Positions 1-11,309 of a stretch of 64,000 nt of DNA are shown piece after piece. This DNA comes from Rhynchopus sp. YZ270_cl-10. Taxonomy: Eukaryota; Euglenozoa; Diplonemea; Diplonemida; Diplonemidae. The notes below the pieces were generated by a model. The model was not told the DNA's origin. It saw only the letters and a list, made by a program, of their open reading frames with translations, and did not search any database. A program made the position numbers and the translations under genes. Within the stretch, counting starts at the first letter, position 1, and each line of letters opens with the position of its first letter. The stretch lies in NCBI GenBank assembly GCA_964035575.1, contig OZ037886.1, forward strand, positions 744,001-808,000, in the 5' to 3' direction.

Positions 1-2236
1 CTATTCGAGCAATAAGTGACGTGATGATAGGTTAGAGAAGACGTAGAGAAGAGAGTGTTCGATCCCTATTGGAGCTGCTTGGCTGCAAATAGTCGTTGAA
101 AGGCCTTCTAGTAAGAAAGGGGGGAAAGGGGACAAGAGAATAATTACACACAACGTGCACTTTTTTTGTTTTCCTTTTTTTTTTCTGTCGTCTAAATACG
201 TTTGGTATACAACGGTCGTTTCCTTCAACGTTCCTTTTCCTCATCTCCCCTCTCCCTACAAACAAAAGCACACCTCTCCGAGGTAGCTCTTTTAGGAGGA
301 CCCAGGATACAACTTGTCTCCAAAGTTCAAACTACGAGATTCTTCTTTGCTGACTTTTTTTTTTTGTAGTATTTTGCTGAAATTGGGGCAGTTATTTTTT
401 TTGTATTTTTTTTTCTCTTTTTTGTCGATGAGGTAAAACCCCCCTATCCCCTTCCCCTATTAAAGTTTAAAATGAATTTTCTTGCCTTTTTTCCCCATTT
501 TGGGTCAACACTTCTTAGGTAAATAGACACCCCGGACACACCTTTGAGAACCTCTGTGCAGAATATGAACAGGTAAGAACGTATTCTGACATTGAACCTG
601 AAGGCAGTGACACCCGATGGCACTCTTTTTCAATACACTACGACAATGAAGCCGCAACTGATATTTAGTTTGGTTATCGACAGGAAAAAAAATGACGTGT
701 ATGTACAAAAATGCTGATAACACAAACTTTAAGGCGGCAAAAACGACAACAATGTAGCCAAGCACTTTTAAAAAAAGAAAAGCAAAGCGAGTAATATAGA
801 AAGCTATACATCACTCAAAAAAAGCGCTCAGTATACACTGCCAATAGTGAGGCTTGTTATCACAAATATTCACAAAAAAAAAAAAAAAATTCACCAAAAT
901 CACAAAGATTCACCCATTTTTTTGTTTCCCCCCCTATCGCAAAGTGTGATTTAGAAATCAGCAAAAGATAGCGCCACCCAATGAGATCTCTCCACTAGGA
1001 TTTTCTCCGTGAATTCCCTTTCACTTTGCGCCAAAACAGATCTGACACCTATTTGGCTTGGCGTTCGACGAAAAAAAAACACTGAGGAATGTTGTGTACA
1101 GATCATATGTGGATATATTGTCTGGCTTTGTCTCTCTTCATGAGTCTCTTGTGCTTTACTATCCCCCCCCCACACCCTAAACACACTGTGCAGACGAACC
1201 AAAAGTGTCACTTTTTATAAGGGCCCTCCCACACGACGAACCATTTCCCCCTCCAGACCCAGGACGAACATCGACGAACCAATGGCTCATCTGCACAGTA
1301 TGCCTAAAGGGGATTCGATTCGATAAAAACTATGACTGGCAAAAGAGGGGAGAGAGAGAGAGAGCGAGGATATGAAGGGAAAGGGGGGGAAATTAAAACG
1401 CACGATATTTTTTTTTAAAAGACAGTCACCTCAAAACGGATACAGGGTAATCCACCCCCAAAAAAAACTACTTTTTTTTATTACAAAAAAAAAATTTGCG
1501 TTGCTGATGTAAATTTGAAGTACTGTGCGTCCAAAGTGGTCTCCAAAAAAGGGGAAGGAAACAAAAGAAAAGATAAATTTAAACATGTCGTGCTGTAGGT
1601 ACGTTACTTTGGAGGGGGGGGGGGGGGGGGGGGAAATACAAATATTTAGACGGACAGCAATACTACTGCTTCCTTCTCAGCCCAATAAACGCTAACTCAT
1701 TGGGTGGAATCTGATAGGAAAACTTTTCTTCTTTTCGGACAGGTATTAAATAATGGAGTTACCATTGGTATCAGGTGGTTTTAGGGATGAAACATACAAC
1801 ACACTGCTTTCCTTGTCTGAACTTTGTTATTTTTTTTTATTTTGAAAACTTGGTTGTATTAGTGTAGCCACCCTAGAGTGTGCTCCACTATTTTTCTTTC
1901 TTTATTTTTCTTTTTTTTTGGCATGTATTTTGCACAATGTCCCCCTTTCAGTAGACAGATTTTGGGCTTATGAGGAAGAGGTGAATGGGTAGGTGAGGTG
2001 GGGCAGAATGCACCAAATAATGAAACTCCCCACCCACCAGGAATAGCCTTTCTCCCCATTGCCAGTTGAAAAAAAAGCTGTCAGGTTTCCCTGATAAATG
2101 CCCATCTCAAATGCGTTGTTTTTTTCCAGACGTATTTTTTTTTTCTCCTTCCTCAAATAATTTCAACTCCCGAGGGAACAAACCAGTAGCAAATAGCAAC
2201 CATCTGTGGTGGGGGTTGTGTTATGTGGATTTGATT
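1..2236. other. Intergenic DNA without a convincing gene
   Basis: AT-rich sequence with many A and T runs of 6-14 bases and no open frame that looks like protein. A pure G20 tract lies at 1614-1633 and a C/G-rich patch at 1155-1190. On the minus strand a pyrimidine-rich stretch ending in TAG at about 108-110 could be a splice acceptor for an exon running off the left edge, but the only open frame behind it ends at the first bases of the window, so no gene is called. The last few hundred bases are probably the 3' flank of the minus-strand exchanger gene. Confidence 0.5.
1614..1633. repeat. Poly-G tract (G20)
   Basis: Twenty consecutive G on the plus strand inside AT-rich intergenic DNA. Such runs can form G-quadruplexes and are length-unstable; the exact length may also be a sequencing estimate. 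Confidence 0.8.
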
Positions 2237-2440
2237 TCAAATCGTGGGTAGTTCCTTAAGAGCGGAATATTGTCTAGCTTTGTGTGTACATAATTTTGAA
2301 TACAAAACGGTGAATTTCTGTATTTTCACAGAGTCTGCCACTCTCGTCCTCAGAAGGGACCGACAGATTGAGTCTCTCCTGTACCAGGATGAGATGATGA
2401 TGTACATCACCCCTGTGGGGCATTGCACTACCCTGAGTAT

Positions 2441-3979
2441 CTACGGCTGCCCACAGATACCACAATGACCATGAACGAATCTGCGGTAATGTGCACTATT
2501 ACTATTACTCGCAGCATAAAAACTGTGGCCATTCCTCCCAACGCCCTTCCCCTCCCCATTGTAAAGAGGGCATACCGTGTAAGTCAAAAGCAGGAACAAC
2601 CCAGTGATCCACGTTCCCATTTCAACATTGATCACCGCATTGACCACCAAGACGGAGACCAGCAGCAACACTGTTTGGAACGGGTGGAAGTTCAGGTCCA
2701 GAGCACCAGGTCCGCTGTTCAGTGCATCGGGGTTCTCTCCGTTCAACGCCCATGAGATCAACACAAGAACCGGGATGACGAAGACAGCGATCTGAATCGA
2801 AGAACCAACAGCAACGCCAATTGCAACATCGATCTTCCCTCTTGAGGCCATCATAATTGCGGAAGCGTGCTCACACACATTACCAACAATGGGAAGCAAG
2901 ATCACTGCGATGAATGGCTGGGAAATACCCGAGGTGACTGCGAACGGCTCAAGCGTCTGCACAACAAACTCAGACTCGATGGAGACAAGGATCGTGACCC
3001 CCGCAAGCGCAGCAATCGCGAATGAGGGGGAGAACTGTGGCTCCTCCTCCTCCTCCTCGTCCTCCCCGCTTGCCTCGTCCCCCCCGATGAGATGGCTTCT
3101 CTCCATCTTCCCCAACTCCTCGTCGCTTCCGACATCCTCGAAGTGGTGCCTGTTCGCGCTCTGGTAATACACAAACACAAAGTAGCAGGCGCAGCAGATC
3201 AACGACAAATACCGCGACACCTTCAGCACAATATGTTCGTTGCCTGCCCCCAAGTAGAACGGAACAGTTCTGCCCCCTTGGACCACAGAAGGGAGATGTG
3301 CAAGTGCAGTAGGGATAATAAGCGCAAAACAGGACATCAGAAGCAACGACGAATAAATCGAGACACCCGTTCTGTTGAAAGTGAACCCTGTGCCCGCAAT
3401 AATAAACGCAGAGCCGAGCACCAGAAGCATATTCCCAAGGATAGACCCCAACATCGACGCCTTGATGATTGAAAAGAGGTTGTGTTGAATCGCGACGACG
3501 CAGATGATCACTTCTGTTGCATTTCCAAACGTCACGTTCAAGAAGGCACCCCATGTGTCCCCGAGGGAGCACGCCAGGTCATCTGTCAGGTCTCCAAGAA
3601 TAGCAGCAAGCGGAACCAATGCAATGAAGGCTGTGGTAAATACGAATCCAGGACCCCAGTCCCACTGCACGGCGGGGAAGGAGAGGAGGGCGGCAAAGAG
3701 CAGGATGTTCATGTACTTCGGTGCCTCGTCAGCGCCCTTGATCAGAAGCTTCATCTGCGCAGCAAATGAGAGCTCCACCTGGGGCTTCCCCCCAGATGAC
3801 GGCCTTCTCCCGCTTGCCCCAAGAAGCGCAGCTGCACCACCCGAGACCCGCACCCCCCGTCCACTGTTCCCCGCCCCATAGTGCACGAAAGGACTCTTCG
3901 GTATCGAAAACGACGCGGAAATAGACCCACTACGTTTCTTCAAATAGTTCGGTTCCAGACTGCTGGTACCATAGGACAT
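2441..3979 (-). CDS. CAX-family cation/proton exchanger (Ca2+/H+ antiporter)
   Basis: Predicted membrane antiporter that loads Ca2+ (possibly Mn2+) into an acidic compartment in exchange for protons. Numbering from the ATG at 3979, the protein has a Ser/Gly-rich cytosolic head (about 1-75) and hydrophobic segments from about residue 92. The first signature, GNATEVI, is at 152-158, followed by SILGNMLLVLG. A very acidic loop (about 285-314, EDEEEEEE) splits the two halves. The second signature, GNVCEHASA (366-374), leads into GVAVGSSIQIAVFVIP (388-403). This is the classic CAX pair of c-repeats with the acidic linker. The frame is open 86 codons further upstream to 4237, but that part is Lys/His-rich, unlike the family, and has an AG acceptor-like site near 4020, so the inner ATG is preferred. 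The C-terminus is uncertain: a GTATGC donor at 2575 follows LFLLLTYT, and the frame beyond it stops looking like membrane protein, so a short last exon probably lies downstream in about 2240-2470. It is the only confident minus-strand gene here. Confidence 0.93.
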   Translation of the reverse strand: MSYGTSSLEPNYLKKRSGSISASFSIPKSPFVHYGAGNSGRGVRVSGGAAALLGASGRRPSSGGKPQVELSFAAQMKLLIKGADEAPKYMNILLFAALLSFPAVQWDWGPGFVFTTAFIALVPLAAILGDLTDDLACSLGDTWGAFLNVTFGNATEVIICVVAIQHNLFSIIKASMLGSILGNMLLVLGSAFIIAGTGFTFNRTGVSIYSSLLLMSCFALIIPTALAHLPSVVQGGRTVPFYLGAGNEHIVLKVSRYLSLICCACYFVFVYYQSANRHHFEDVGSDEELGKMERSHLIGGDEASGEDEEEEEEPQFSPSFAIAALAGVTILVSIESEFVVQTLEPFAVTSGISQPFIAVILLPIVGNVCEHASAIMMASRGKIDVAIGVAVGSSIQIAVFVIPVLVLISWALNGENPDALNSGPGALDLNFHPFQTVLLLVSVLVVNAVINVEMGTWITGLFLLLTYTVCPLYNGEGKGVGRNGHSFYAASNSNSAHYRRFVHGHCGICGQP

Positions 3980-4289
3980 CTTCTGTGTAGACAACGATGC
4001 CGAGACCGATGTGTCTTTCCTGTGGAGGGAGGGGATATTTGAGTAAAAGGAGGGGTGTTGGTGTTGGTGCTGGTGTCGGTGGCGTAGGGATGAGATAAAG
4101 GGGGGTGTGGACCTATTATCGGGTACTCCTATTATCCCTGTACGCTTTTTCGAGTTCAATTTTAACTTTTTAACTTTTGGGAGGAAAAAAATGTGTTTTA
4201 AAAATTTAAGTGAGGGCTCTTTGTAAATTTTGGACATTTTTTTCTTGGCGCAGCCAATTTAATGGCTGACTAGGGGGTGGTGAGTCACA

Positions 4290-5290
4290 AATTCACAAAA
4301 GAAAAGAGTGACTGATCCGGCACCTTCGACAGACCCACTTACGATGCCAGCCATCCGGATGAAGCACAAGTACCCAACAACGGAAGGTGCAAAAAGGAAC
4401 CCTGATGACTTGCCCGTACCTCAGTGTGAACGGGAGCGGCAGCACACCGCTTGTCGGCTGACGTCCCATCTTCCCCTGAAGAGTTCTGAGCTTACAGGTA
4501 CTCCGTTCGCACCCAACTCTTGACGAACGATTGTCGAAACAAGGGAGCACTCTCTTGGCGTCCCATGCTGCATCGACAGGGCCTCACCCTCTCTGAGGGA
4601 TTTAGATGAACGCCGTTGTGGGCAGCACACTGTAACCCAAAGGTGTGGCAGAGCAGGATAAGGCACAGCAGAGCAAGCTCTGGTCTGACTGTTGGTCGCT
4701 GTTTCCTGCTCCGAGTGCATGGAGTTGCCACTGGCCTAACAATGTCTAACATTTAGATAGCCAGGCTTGCACTTAGTAGGGGCAGAGACCACCTCCCTGA
4801 GGACAAACGATAGTCCTCCGGCCAATGGGAGGAAATACAGACGCCCCTGAGTGGCGGGGTGTAGGTTCACCCCCTTGGCCTTACCCCAAAAAAAAGAACC
4901 ACTAACATTGACAATCACACCATACAAAGATGTGGATGTTTCAACTGTTGGTGCCGTCCCATAAATTTCAGCCCCATAAATAGCATCCCTCCTGCACCCT
5001 GGCTCACATAAAACAACGACTCCCTTCATATCCTCATTCAAAAGGCTAATTGTCGGGTGTTTGAACCAGCAGACGGTCCGTATGTAAGATACCGAATCGT
5101 TGAGTCCGTTACCGCAAGAACAACGCACAGAGTTCTCACAAGTCCGTACCAGCACGAACAAGGTGGTGGGTGGCAACACAGTGTCGCCGACTGGTGGAAC
5201 GCCGACCACCCCACCCGACACATCTCCAACCAGATTGTGTCAAAATACAAGACCCACTAAGCCATACTTCGGGCCGGCAGGCAGGGTGGT
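4290..5290 (-). mobile_element. Dispersed repeat family A, copy 1 (with 161-codon open frame)
   Basis: The part at 4296-4740 is clearly repeated at 5385-5665 and 7495-7960, in the same order and orientation; shared landmarks include CCCATGCTG, a CCTCAC...GGGATTTAGATG block and GTAACCCAAAGGTGTGGCAG. Upstream on the minus strand, 4736-5221 is open for 161 codons with protein-like composition (for example GRLYFLPLAGGLSFVLREVV), and part of it resembles the sequence at 15120-15145. I do not recognise the protein. Read as a decayed coding element whose 3' part is the repeated segment. No terminal repeats were identified. Confidence 0.6.
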
Positions 5291-5384
5291 GATGGGAATC
5301 AAGAAGACAGCTTCCGTGAAGGAATGGACCCCGCTGCCTTGTTTGGGAAGAGCGCAGCGATCACAGGAAGCCTCATACAATTCT

Positions 5385-5665
5385 TGACCATTCTTGAGTG
5401 CAGCTGGAGTGGCGAGGGATTGCAGAGACAAGAGAGCAGGGGGCGGGAACACAACATCTCTCTGGCGTACCATGCTGTACCGGCAGTGGGGCCTCACTCT
5501 CCCTTAGGGATTTAGATGGGCGTCCTACAGGCACACCGTAACCCAAAGGTGTGGCAGAGCAGGCTAAGGCACAGCAGAGCAAGCTCTGGTCTGACTGTTG
5601 ATCACTTGTTTCATGTTCCGAGTGTAAGCACCCTTCGTAACATGGGGAAGCCACTGGCACGGTAT
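5385..5665 (-). mobile_element. Dispersed repeat family A, copy 2 (partial)
   Basis: Direct repeat of the 3' portion of copy 1, beginning near TCTTGACCATTCTTGAG and including the GTAACCCAAAGGTGTGGCAG landmark and the AGCAAGCTCTGGTCTGACTG block, which is nearly identical in both. It stops where the shared TTTCCTGCTCCGAGTG-like segment ends. By eye about 80-85% identical to copy 1. Confidence 0.65.
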
Positions 5666-5759
5666 TTGGATGTCCTAGCCAAAAAAGAGAAGCTGAAAAT
5701 GCAAACGCCTCACCGTTCATCGGAGGACACAAGCACTAGTTACACGCGGGTTACCTAAC

Positions 5760-6600
5760 CCCAGAGAGCACTTTATTGGAATGCGCAGGCCACCACGAGG
5801 GAGGGTGTATGCAGGTACATCATTGGTCATAAAATTTCCAACGTCTTTGGGAATCCCCTTGCATTTTGCAGCCAGAAAATGCAACTTGACAAAGCTGCAA
5901 AAAGTTCCGCGCGCGTATATCGCACCCGAGTTTGGGAGGTTTGGGACCTCTTTTTGAATTTCGAGGGCGGTTAAAGTGGGCCCAGAATCACGGTTCCATT
6001 TAACGTTGTGAGCAACGTACTAGTGGTAGTGACCAAAATTGGTAGCAGTCAAAAACTTGTCCATGAAATGACCCCACTGCAGTAAGGGTAGAGCTCGGAA
6101 AACCCGAAAAATGCAAAAAAAAAGCCTGCCCAAAAAAAGGAAAAAAACGAGAACCAGAATTTTGCTGTTTTCCCCCCGAGAACAAGGGCTACCCGCCCCA
6201 AACCCTGGGCACCCCACAGATTGGTCTCGGAAATATTCATCTCAACAACTCCACTTCCGTCAAAAGCCCCCTTACTTGTTTCCCTTGTAACAAGCATAAA
6301 ACCCCCTAGAAGACCTCAAGAACTTCACTAAAGCCCGAAAACCACCCCGGAATTTCCCCGTAAGACCTCAAGATAGGTGAAACATCCTGTCTTTGGCCAA
6401 TAATACGATGCTGTTCATCACTGTTCCCCCCTACCCAGAGTAACAATATAAATATCACACCTCCAAGAGAACCAAGAAGCCAACATACAAATGGCTTGTC
6501 CCCACGATACTCTGTGCAAAGCTTCGGGCACGTAGTTCGAAGAAAAGGGGGAAGGCTTCCAAGGAGCGACAGAGTGGTACCCGAGAAGAATTCGAGAATG
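5760..6600. other. Non-coding DNA, no gene seen
   Basis: A-rich runs and short purine tracts with no supported reading frame. A short segment near 5960 (GGCGGTTAAAGTGGGC) resembles one near 9730 (GGCGTTTAAAGTGGAG), suggesting old duplicated material. Nothing else is identified. Confidence 0.4.
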
Positions 6601-6740
6601 GTGCGATACGGGGGGGGCGGGGTTTCGCAACTTTTCCCACCCACATAGTTGTGAAGAGTTGTGAAAAGCTGTGAAAAGTTGTGAAAAGTTGTGAAAAGTT
6701 GTGAAAAGTTGTGAAACCCCGCCCCCCGTATAGCACCACG
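6600..6740. repeat. 10-bp minisatellite inside a hairpin
   Basis: The unit GTTGTGAAAA is repeated about 6-7 times at 6650-6715. The array is bracketed by complementary G-rich and C-rich arms: a GATACGGGGGGGGCGGGGTTT-type arm on the left and its near complement ending in GTATAGCACC on the right. The whole can fold back with the tandem repeats in the loop. Confidence 0.7.
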
Positions 6741-7099
6741 AGAATGACCTTTTTCCTATCTAATTTTTTGAGGGATTGGTGTTACCGAAATCCTGTCAGG
6801 GACCTGTCAATTTTGGGGGGGTGTGACGAAAACAAGGCACTAACCTCAGGGAAAGCTCGGGAAGTAATCACGTTTTCCTTACTACAGAGCAAGTGTCTAT
6901 TATGTCGTATTTAATTATGTCGGTTTACCCCCTTCCGACACCCCAAAAACGACATTATTAAAACCGTAAAAATTAAGACCTCCATTAATCGCTCCACCGT
7001 ACCGTGTCTCGCTTCGCGAGACACAATCACATGCAATCATCCCACAAATACCCCGTTTCATAGCCTAAATATACACAAATGGATGCTCACCTGGTTTCG

Positions 7100-7243
7100 T
7101 AGGAGGTTGCAAGTGCAACAGCGGAGGCCAACATCACCCCTTCAACCGCAACCGCCGTGAAGGCGTCCCTGTCCAATGAGGACATTCGTACACTCACTAA
7201 CATAACGAGAACGACTTCGGCTGCCAGAGCTACGAGGACTTGT
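7100..7243 (-). pseudogene. Exon-like fragment, left-arm copy
   Basis: Reading on the minus strand, one frame gives SVRMSSLDRDAFTAV, then GVMLASAVALATSYETR, ending at a GTGAGC donor-like site. The same peptide is encoded in the opposite arm at 9065-9208. The left copy has an extra six bases that repeat Ala-Val. A protein-like peptide retained in both arms suggests a captured piece of a gene or of the element's own protein. The parent protein is not recognised. Confidence 0.45.
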
Positions 7244-7494
7244 AACGCCAATACAGAAAACAGGGAGAGACAAATAAATGAGCGTGCAGTCCAACGCTAC
7301 AAACACTGGTGTGACAACAGATAGTACCTCGTTACTCAGAAGCGAGGGCAAAAAACCCTCCTGCTGGCGGCCAAACGGGAGATGCTCTCTACAGCGTTTG
7401 ACTCCATCCGCAGCAGCAGTCAGGCTGTCACCGCGCACTTGTTCTCCCGAGTAGCGCGCGGAATTGTTTCGCATACCCTGACTGACAGAACATT

Positions 7495-8165
7495 TACATG
7501 CAACAAACATAAGAAAGTTTAGTTTATTGATGCAGGCACCTCCCGCTGACCCACGTACGATGCCAGCTGGATGAAAACACAAGTACCCTGCGGCCAACAA
7601 CAGAAGATGTAAAGGAAGCTAAGTAGACCTACCCGTACCGTAAGAGAAGAGTTGTGAGCTTACAGGTACTGCAGTTCGCTGCACCCAACGCTTGATGCAC
7701 GATAATCTACACAGAGCAGAAACCCCAAAACACAAAAAGGAGAGAGGGTGGGGCGTCAGAACATCCCTCTCTTGGCGTCCCATGCTGTACCGACAGTTGG
7801 GCCTCACTCTTTCTCTTTGGGGTTTACATGGACGTCCTTACAGGCAGCACACCGTAACCCAAAGGCGTGGCAGAGCGACTCTGGCCGTTTATGTTCCGGG
7901 TGCGAGCACCCATCATAGCATAGGGAGCCAGCCTGACCCAGCATTTATATACCCTGCCAGGGTGAACTTGCATAACAGAGGGCAGGGGCGTTTTGCACCC
8001 TGAGGACTAGGGGAAGTCCCGCATACCCCAACAGAGACAAATGCTATGCACCGGTGATGAAGGAGAGGCAGGGTAGCTGAAAAACAAAAGACCGTGAAGG
8101 CATAAAAACGCCCCGCATACCCCTCATCGCCTCCTGTTTTGTAATCTCTCAGGCAAGACATCGAT
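7495..8165 (-). mobile_element. Dispersed repeat family A, copy 3, inserted in the left foldback arm
   Basis: Shares with copies 1 and 2 the order ACGTACGATGCCAGC, GGATGAA, CACAAGTACCC, GAGCTTACAGGTACT, CTCTTGGCGTCCCATGCTG and GTAACCCAAAGGCGTGGCAG. It continues past 7960 with a CCTGAGGAC block that matches the upstream part of copy 1 weakly. The corresponding point of the right foldback arm (about 9050) lacks it, so it arrived after the inverted duplication or was lost from the other arm. Confidence 0.6.
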
Positions 8166-8342
8166 CTTCATAGAGGTTGTGGAGGAACGGACGCCGGATA
8201 CAATTAAAGGTCAGCCCAGGACCTTTACAAAACTAGTGAAAAGAATGGGGAGGCAGCATTTTTCCACGTCCACTCCCATCCACTCCCACTCCAAACGTAG
8301 CATAACGTTTGACCGGGGCCGCCCCGGCCAAAAAAATCAAAA

Positions 8343-8890
8343 AATTGGCCACTTTTTTTGAATTCCGACATACAAAAAACGACAGAATTAAAACCGACCC
8401 AATTAAAGGCGACATAATTACCGTTTAGACTGTAGACCAGAGAAGGACCTCTTGTCACCTATTTTGTGGGGAAATCTCACCAGTGCTTCTGCCTTGGAAA
8501 CGAGGGCACCGACAATGACAACACCGCAGACACGGAACTTCTGTGATCGAAAAGTGTTCGGCATAACCACATTGTGGGAAAATATGAGAAGCGCCGAGGC
8601 AAACGGTACAATTTTGAGGAAATGTTTGGACCTTGCACCTTTCCTGTGCAAGAACCAGTCAATGTGGGTGGGGACATGGTGAGTGACGACACCTCTGTTG
8701 TGAAGGGCACTAGAGCGTTGTTCACTTGTATAAATTTGTCCATTTTTCCACATTGATGGTGTGGACAATGACCCCAAAATAGCAGAAAATAGCAGAAAAT
8801 AGCAGAAAGTACAGTGCACGCGGTAATTATGTCGTCTTTATTTAGGTCGGTTTTAATGATGTCGTTTTTTGTGTGTCGGAATCGAAAAAA
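8343..8890. repeat. Inner inverted repeat pair of the foldback element
   Basis: Left arm 8343-8412 and right arm 8818-8885 are about 65 bp each and roughly 90% complementary: CCGACA, a CAAAAAACGACA block, AATTAAAACCGAC and CGACATAATTACCG on the left, and their complements on the right. The loop (8440-8812) has no recognisable gene; short open frames exist on both strands. Confidence 0.75.
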
Positions 8891-9064
8891 ATGACCGATT
8901 TTCGATTTTTGGGCTTTATTTATTTATTTATTTTCAGTTTGGCCGGGGGCGGAGCCCCCGGCCAAACGGTACGCTACATTTGGAGTGGGTGTGGGTGTGA
9001 GTGTGAGTGAGTGGGTGGGAGTGGGCGCGGAGTGGGTGTGGAAAAAATATTCCAAGTTCTAAGT

Positions 9065-9208
9065 CCTCGTAGCTCTGGCAGCCGAAGTCGTTCCCGCCAT
9101 GTCAGTGAGCGTACGAATGTCCTCATTGGACAGGGATGCCTTCACGGCGGTTGAAGGGGTGATGTTGGCCTCCGCCGTTGCACTTGCAACCTCCTACGAA
9201 ACCAGGTG
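9065..9208 (+). pseudogene. Exon-like fragment, right-arm copy
   Basis: Plus-strand mirror of the 7100-7243 fragment, coding SVRMSSLDRDAFTAV directly followed by EGVMLASAVALATSYETR and then a GTGAGC donor-like site. Several differences between the two arms leave the peptide unchanged, which hints that the sequence was once under protein-level constraint. The family is not recognised. Confidence 0.45.
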
Positions 9209-9425
9209 AGCGTCCATTAGTGTATGTTTAGGTGATGAAACTGGGTATTGTTTTGTGGGAGGAATGTATGTGTTTGTGTGGTTGTGACTCGCGAAGCGAG
9301 CCACGGTACGATGGAGCGATTAATGGCGCTCTTGATTTTGGCGGTTTTAATAATGTCGTTTTTTGGGTGTCGGAAGGGGGGTAAACCGACATAATTAAAA
9401 ACGACATAATAGAAACTTGGACTGT

Positions 9426-10780
9426 AGCACAAAATAGCACCTCCCTTCAGCCGTACCAAAAAATCCAGATGCCCAGAATAGCAGAAAATAGCAGAACAAT
9501 AGCACCCCCTTTCAGCCACACCAATTGACCTGGCAGAGATTGCCCAAAAAATGCGAATACCGACCTTTTTGTATGCGAACTCCCACTGGGAAGGCGTGAC
9601 CCACTTTCGGGACTGAGGCCCACAACTGAGATCCTACCAAAAAAAGCGCAAAATCTCACTCATTTTTTTGTTGTGTCGACAATCGCCTAAGAACCCACTT
9701 TTTTCGATGAAAATCTTCAAATTTATAGGGGGTGGGGCGTTTAAAGTGGAGAACCCTACTAGGGAGTCTGTGCGTGCTGTGATGGGGTCACTTTGCGCTC
9801 AGCAATGAGTTTTTTTGCCCTAAAATACATCAGTTTTTGGTGATTTTTACTTTTTGTGCATGGACTTCCGAGAATCGAAAAAAACTTCAAATAATTGAAG
9901 CTGGACCCCCTACCCTGGGGAACGCACGACAACTGTCGATGCTCTACCCTATCAGGTGGTCTTGCCTGCTACCCTGTTCTCAGTCACGATACCATTGCGG
10001 TATTAGAGACACAACTCTTGTGAGGCGAGCAACATCTCGGACTCTGACTGGAAGCAATATCCCCTAATGCACTCCGACTTTGGGCATGCTTTCAACATGC
10101 TCCCCACCGACGACTTGGTTTCGGACACCTCCTCTGACCCGTCTGACTCACCCTCGGACAACTCGCTCTCCGCCACTGACATCTCAGACGCACCACCACC
10201 CAGGCAAAGACGTGATTACCGCACCTTCCCCCAACGAACCCACACGCGCCACGCTCCAGCCCCTGTGTATTCCTGAACTTATTACGAGCCAACACACAAG
10301 AACAATAAGAAAAAGATCCCCCACGAAGCAGAAGAAGCCCCCACGAGGAGAAAAAAAACGTGAAGGATCGCCGGCACTGCCGCCCCATAAGGTGCACCTC
10401 TTCGTCTGAGGACAAGGATCTGTAAATAAACGTCATAAATTCTTCGGAAAAGACTGGCCCGAGATCAGAGGTCTTTTTGTGAACTTTTTGGAAAGTGGAG
10501 AACTGTGGTAACACAACCGAGGCAACTACTGATCCAACAATTTATCCAAAAAAAAGGGATTTGGGTGGATTTTTGGAGTGTTTGGGAGGCATGGGACGGG
10601 GTTATTTAGGCGACAGTCTAAACAACCAGGTTAGTCCTGCACTGAGGCAGAATCGTGGTGTTTTTTTTCCCCACATCTTTGGCAGTGTTTTTTCTAGGAT
10701 TCGGGGTTTTTGGCTGACGGGGGGGGCACAGGGCAAAAAAGTGCATTTTTTTTTTTCTCGCGGTTGACCATGCAACAGGG
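9426..10780. other. Repeat-derived DNA with one short acidic open frame
   Basis: An ATG-initiated 69-codon frame at 10067-10276 (plus) encodes an Asp/Ser-rich peptide (SDTSSDPSDSPSDNSLSATD) with coding-like C-rich composition. No family is recognised and it may be a fragment of a decayed element. The remainder consists of A/T runs, a G-rich patch near 10715 and short purine tracts. Confidence 0.35.
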
Positions 10781-10784
10781 GATT

Positions 10785-11225
10785 ATATAGGTTTTATGGG
10801 TTTTCGTAGATCAAAACTCGGTCGAGCCCGGGCGCATTTCGCACGCCCGGGTCCGCAACCCAGCTCAAGTTGGGGCCTCCGGCAATGTCAGAATTCCTCG
10901 GTTTTTTTGTCCAACTACGGAGTTCGGCACTTCATTGATATTTGCACCAGGCACACGTGGTACACGAATTGTCAGTAACCTCAGTACATTTACAAGAGAA
11001 ACGGCGGTCATGGCACCCAAAGGTTCCTGGCGAAGCCACGGTACGCAACATTTCTAAAAAATGTTGACATAAAATGGCACTGTCATTGGTAATTATCGTC
11101 AGTTTCGTACGTATTTTGCTAAAACGAAAGTTTCTGGCGAAGCCACAGTACGCAGCATTTCTAAAAATGGCGCTTAAAATTGCACATTTTTACTGCCAAA
11201 CTATGTCACCTTCGACGGAAACGCC
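10785..11225. mobile_element. Dispersed repeat family B, copy 1
   Basis: Matches 12735-13025 in the same orientation. Shared blocks include GGGTTTTCG, AAACTCGGTCGAGCC, CAACCCAGCTCAAGTTG, GCACTTCATTGATA, CGGTCATGGCACCCAAAG and GCGAAGCCACGGTACGC. The final part (TTTCTGGCGAAGCCAC...) also recurs within this copy at 11130-11160 and at 13605-13640. No coding potential or terminal repeats are evident. The class is unknown. Confidence 0.65.
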
Positions 11226-11309
11226 GACTCCCCTTACTTCCTGGTGAGGCTCGCGAGAGCATGATGGGGAAGGTGAAGGGGGGCAGTGGTAGGGGGGTGG
11301 GTCACCCAC

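Larger units (their letters stand above)
6900..9425. mobile_element. Large imperfect inverted duplication (foldback element) with exon-like cargo
   Basis: Two arms are reverse complements. The outer arms are 6905-7243 and about 9055-9415, sharing AT-rich motifs such as CGACATAATTAAAA and a GTCGTTTTTTG block, then a GGAGCGATTAAT segment and a coding-like stretch. The inner arms are about 8256-8440 and 8812-9046, sharing GGCCGGGG palindromes and AATTATGTCG/CGACATAATTACC. The centre at about 8440-8812 is single-copy. The arms are asymmetric because about 1 kb (7245-8250) containing a family A copy lies in the left arm only. Two near-identical repeats of an AAAATAGCAGA unit occur beside the arms (8775-8810, 9476-9505). 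The class is unknown; it looks like a foldback or long-TIR DNA element. Confidence 0.7.

Noticed and set aside
1-107. Minus-strand terminal exon behind a TAG acceptor
   Set aside because: The splice-like site is good, but the frame is only about 35 codons and ends at the window edge; not enough to call.
1290-1330. tRNA-like B box (GATTCGATTC)
   Set aside because: No A box at the right spacing and no cloverleaf can be drawn.
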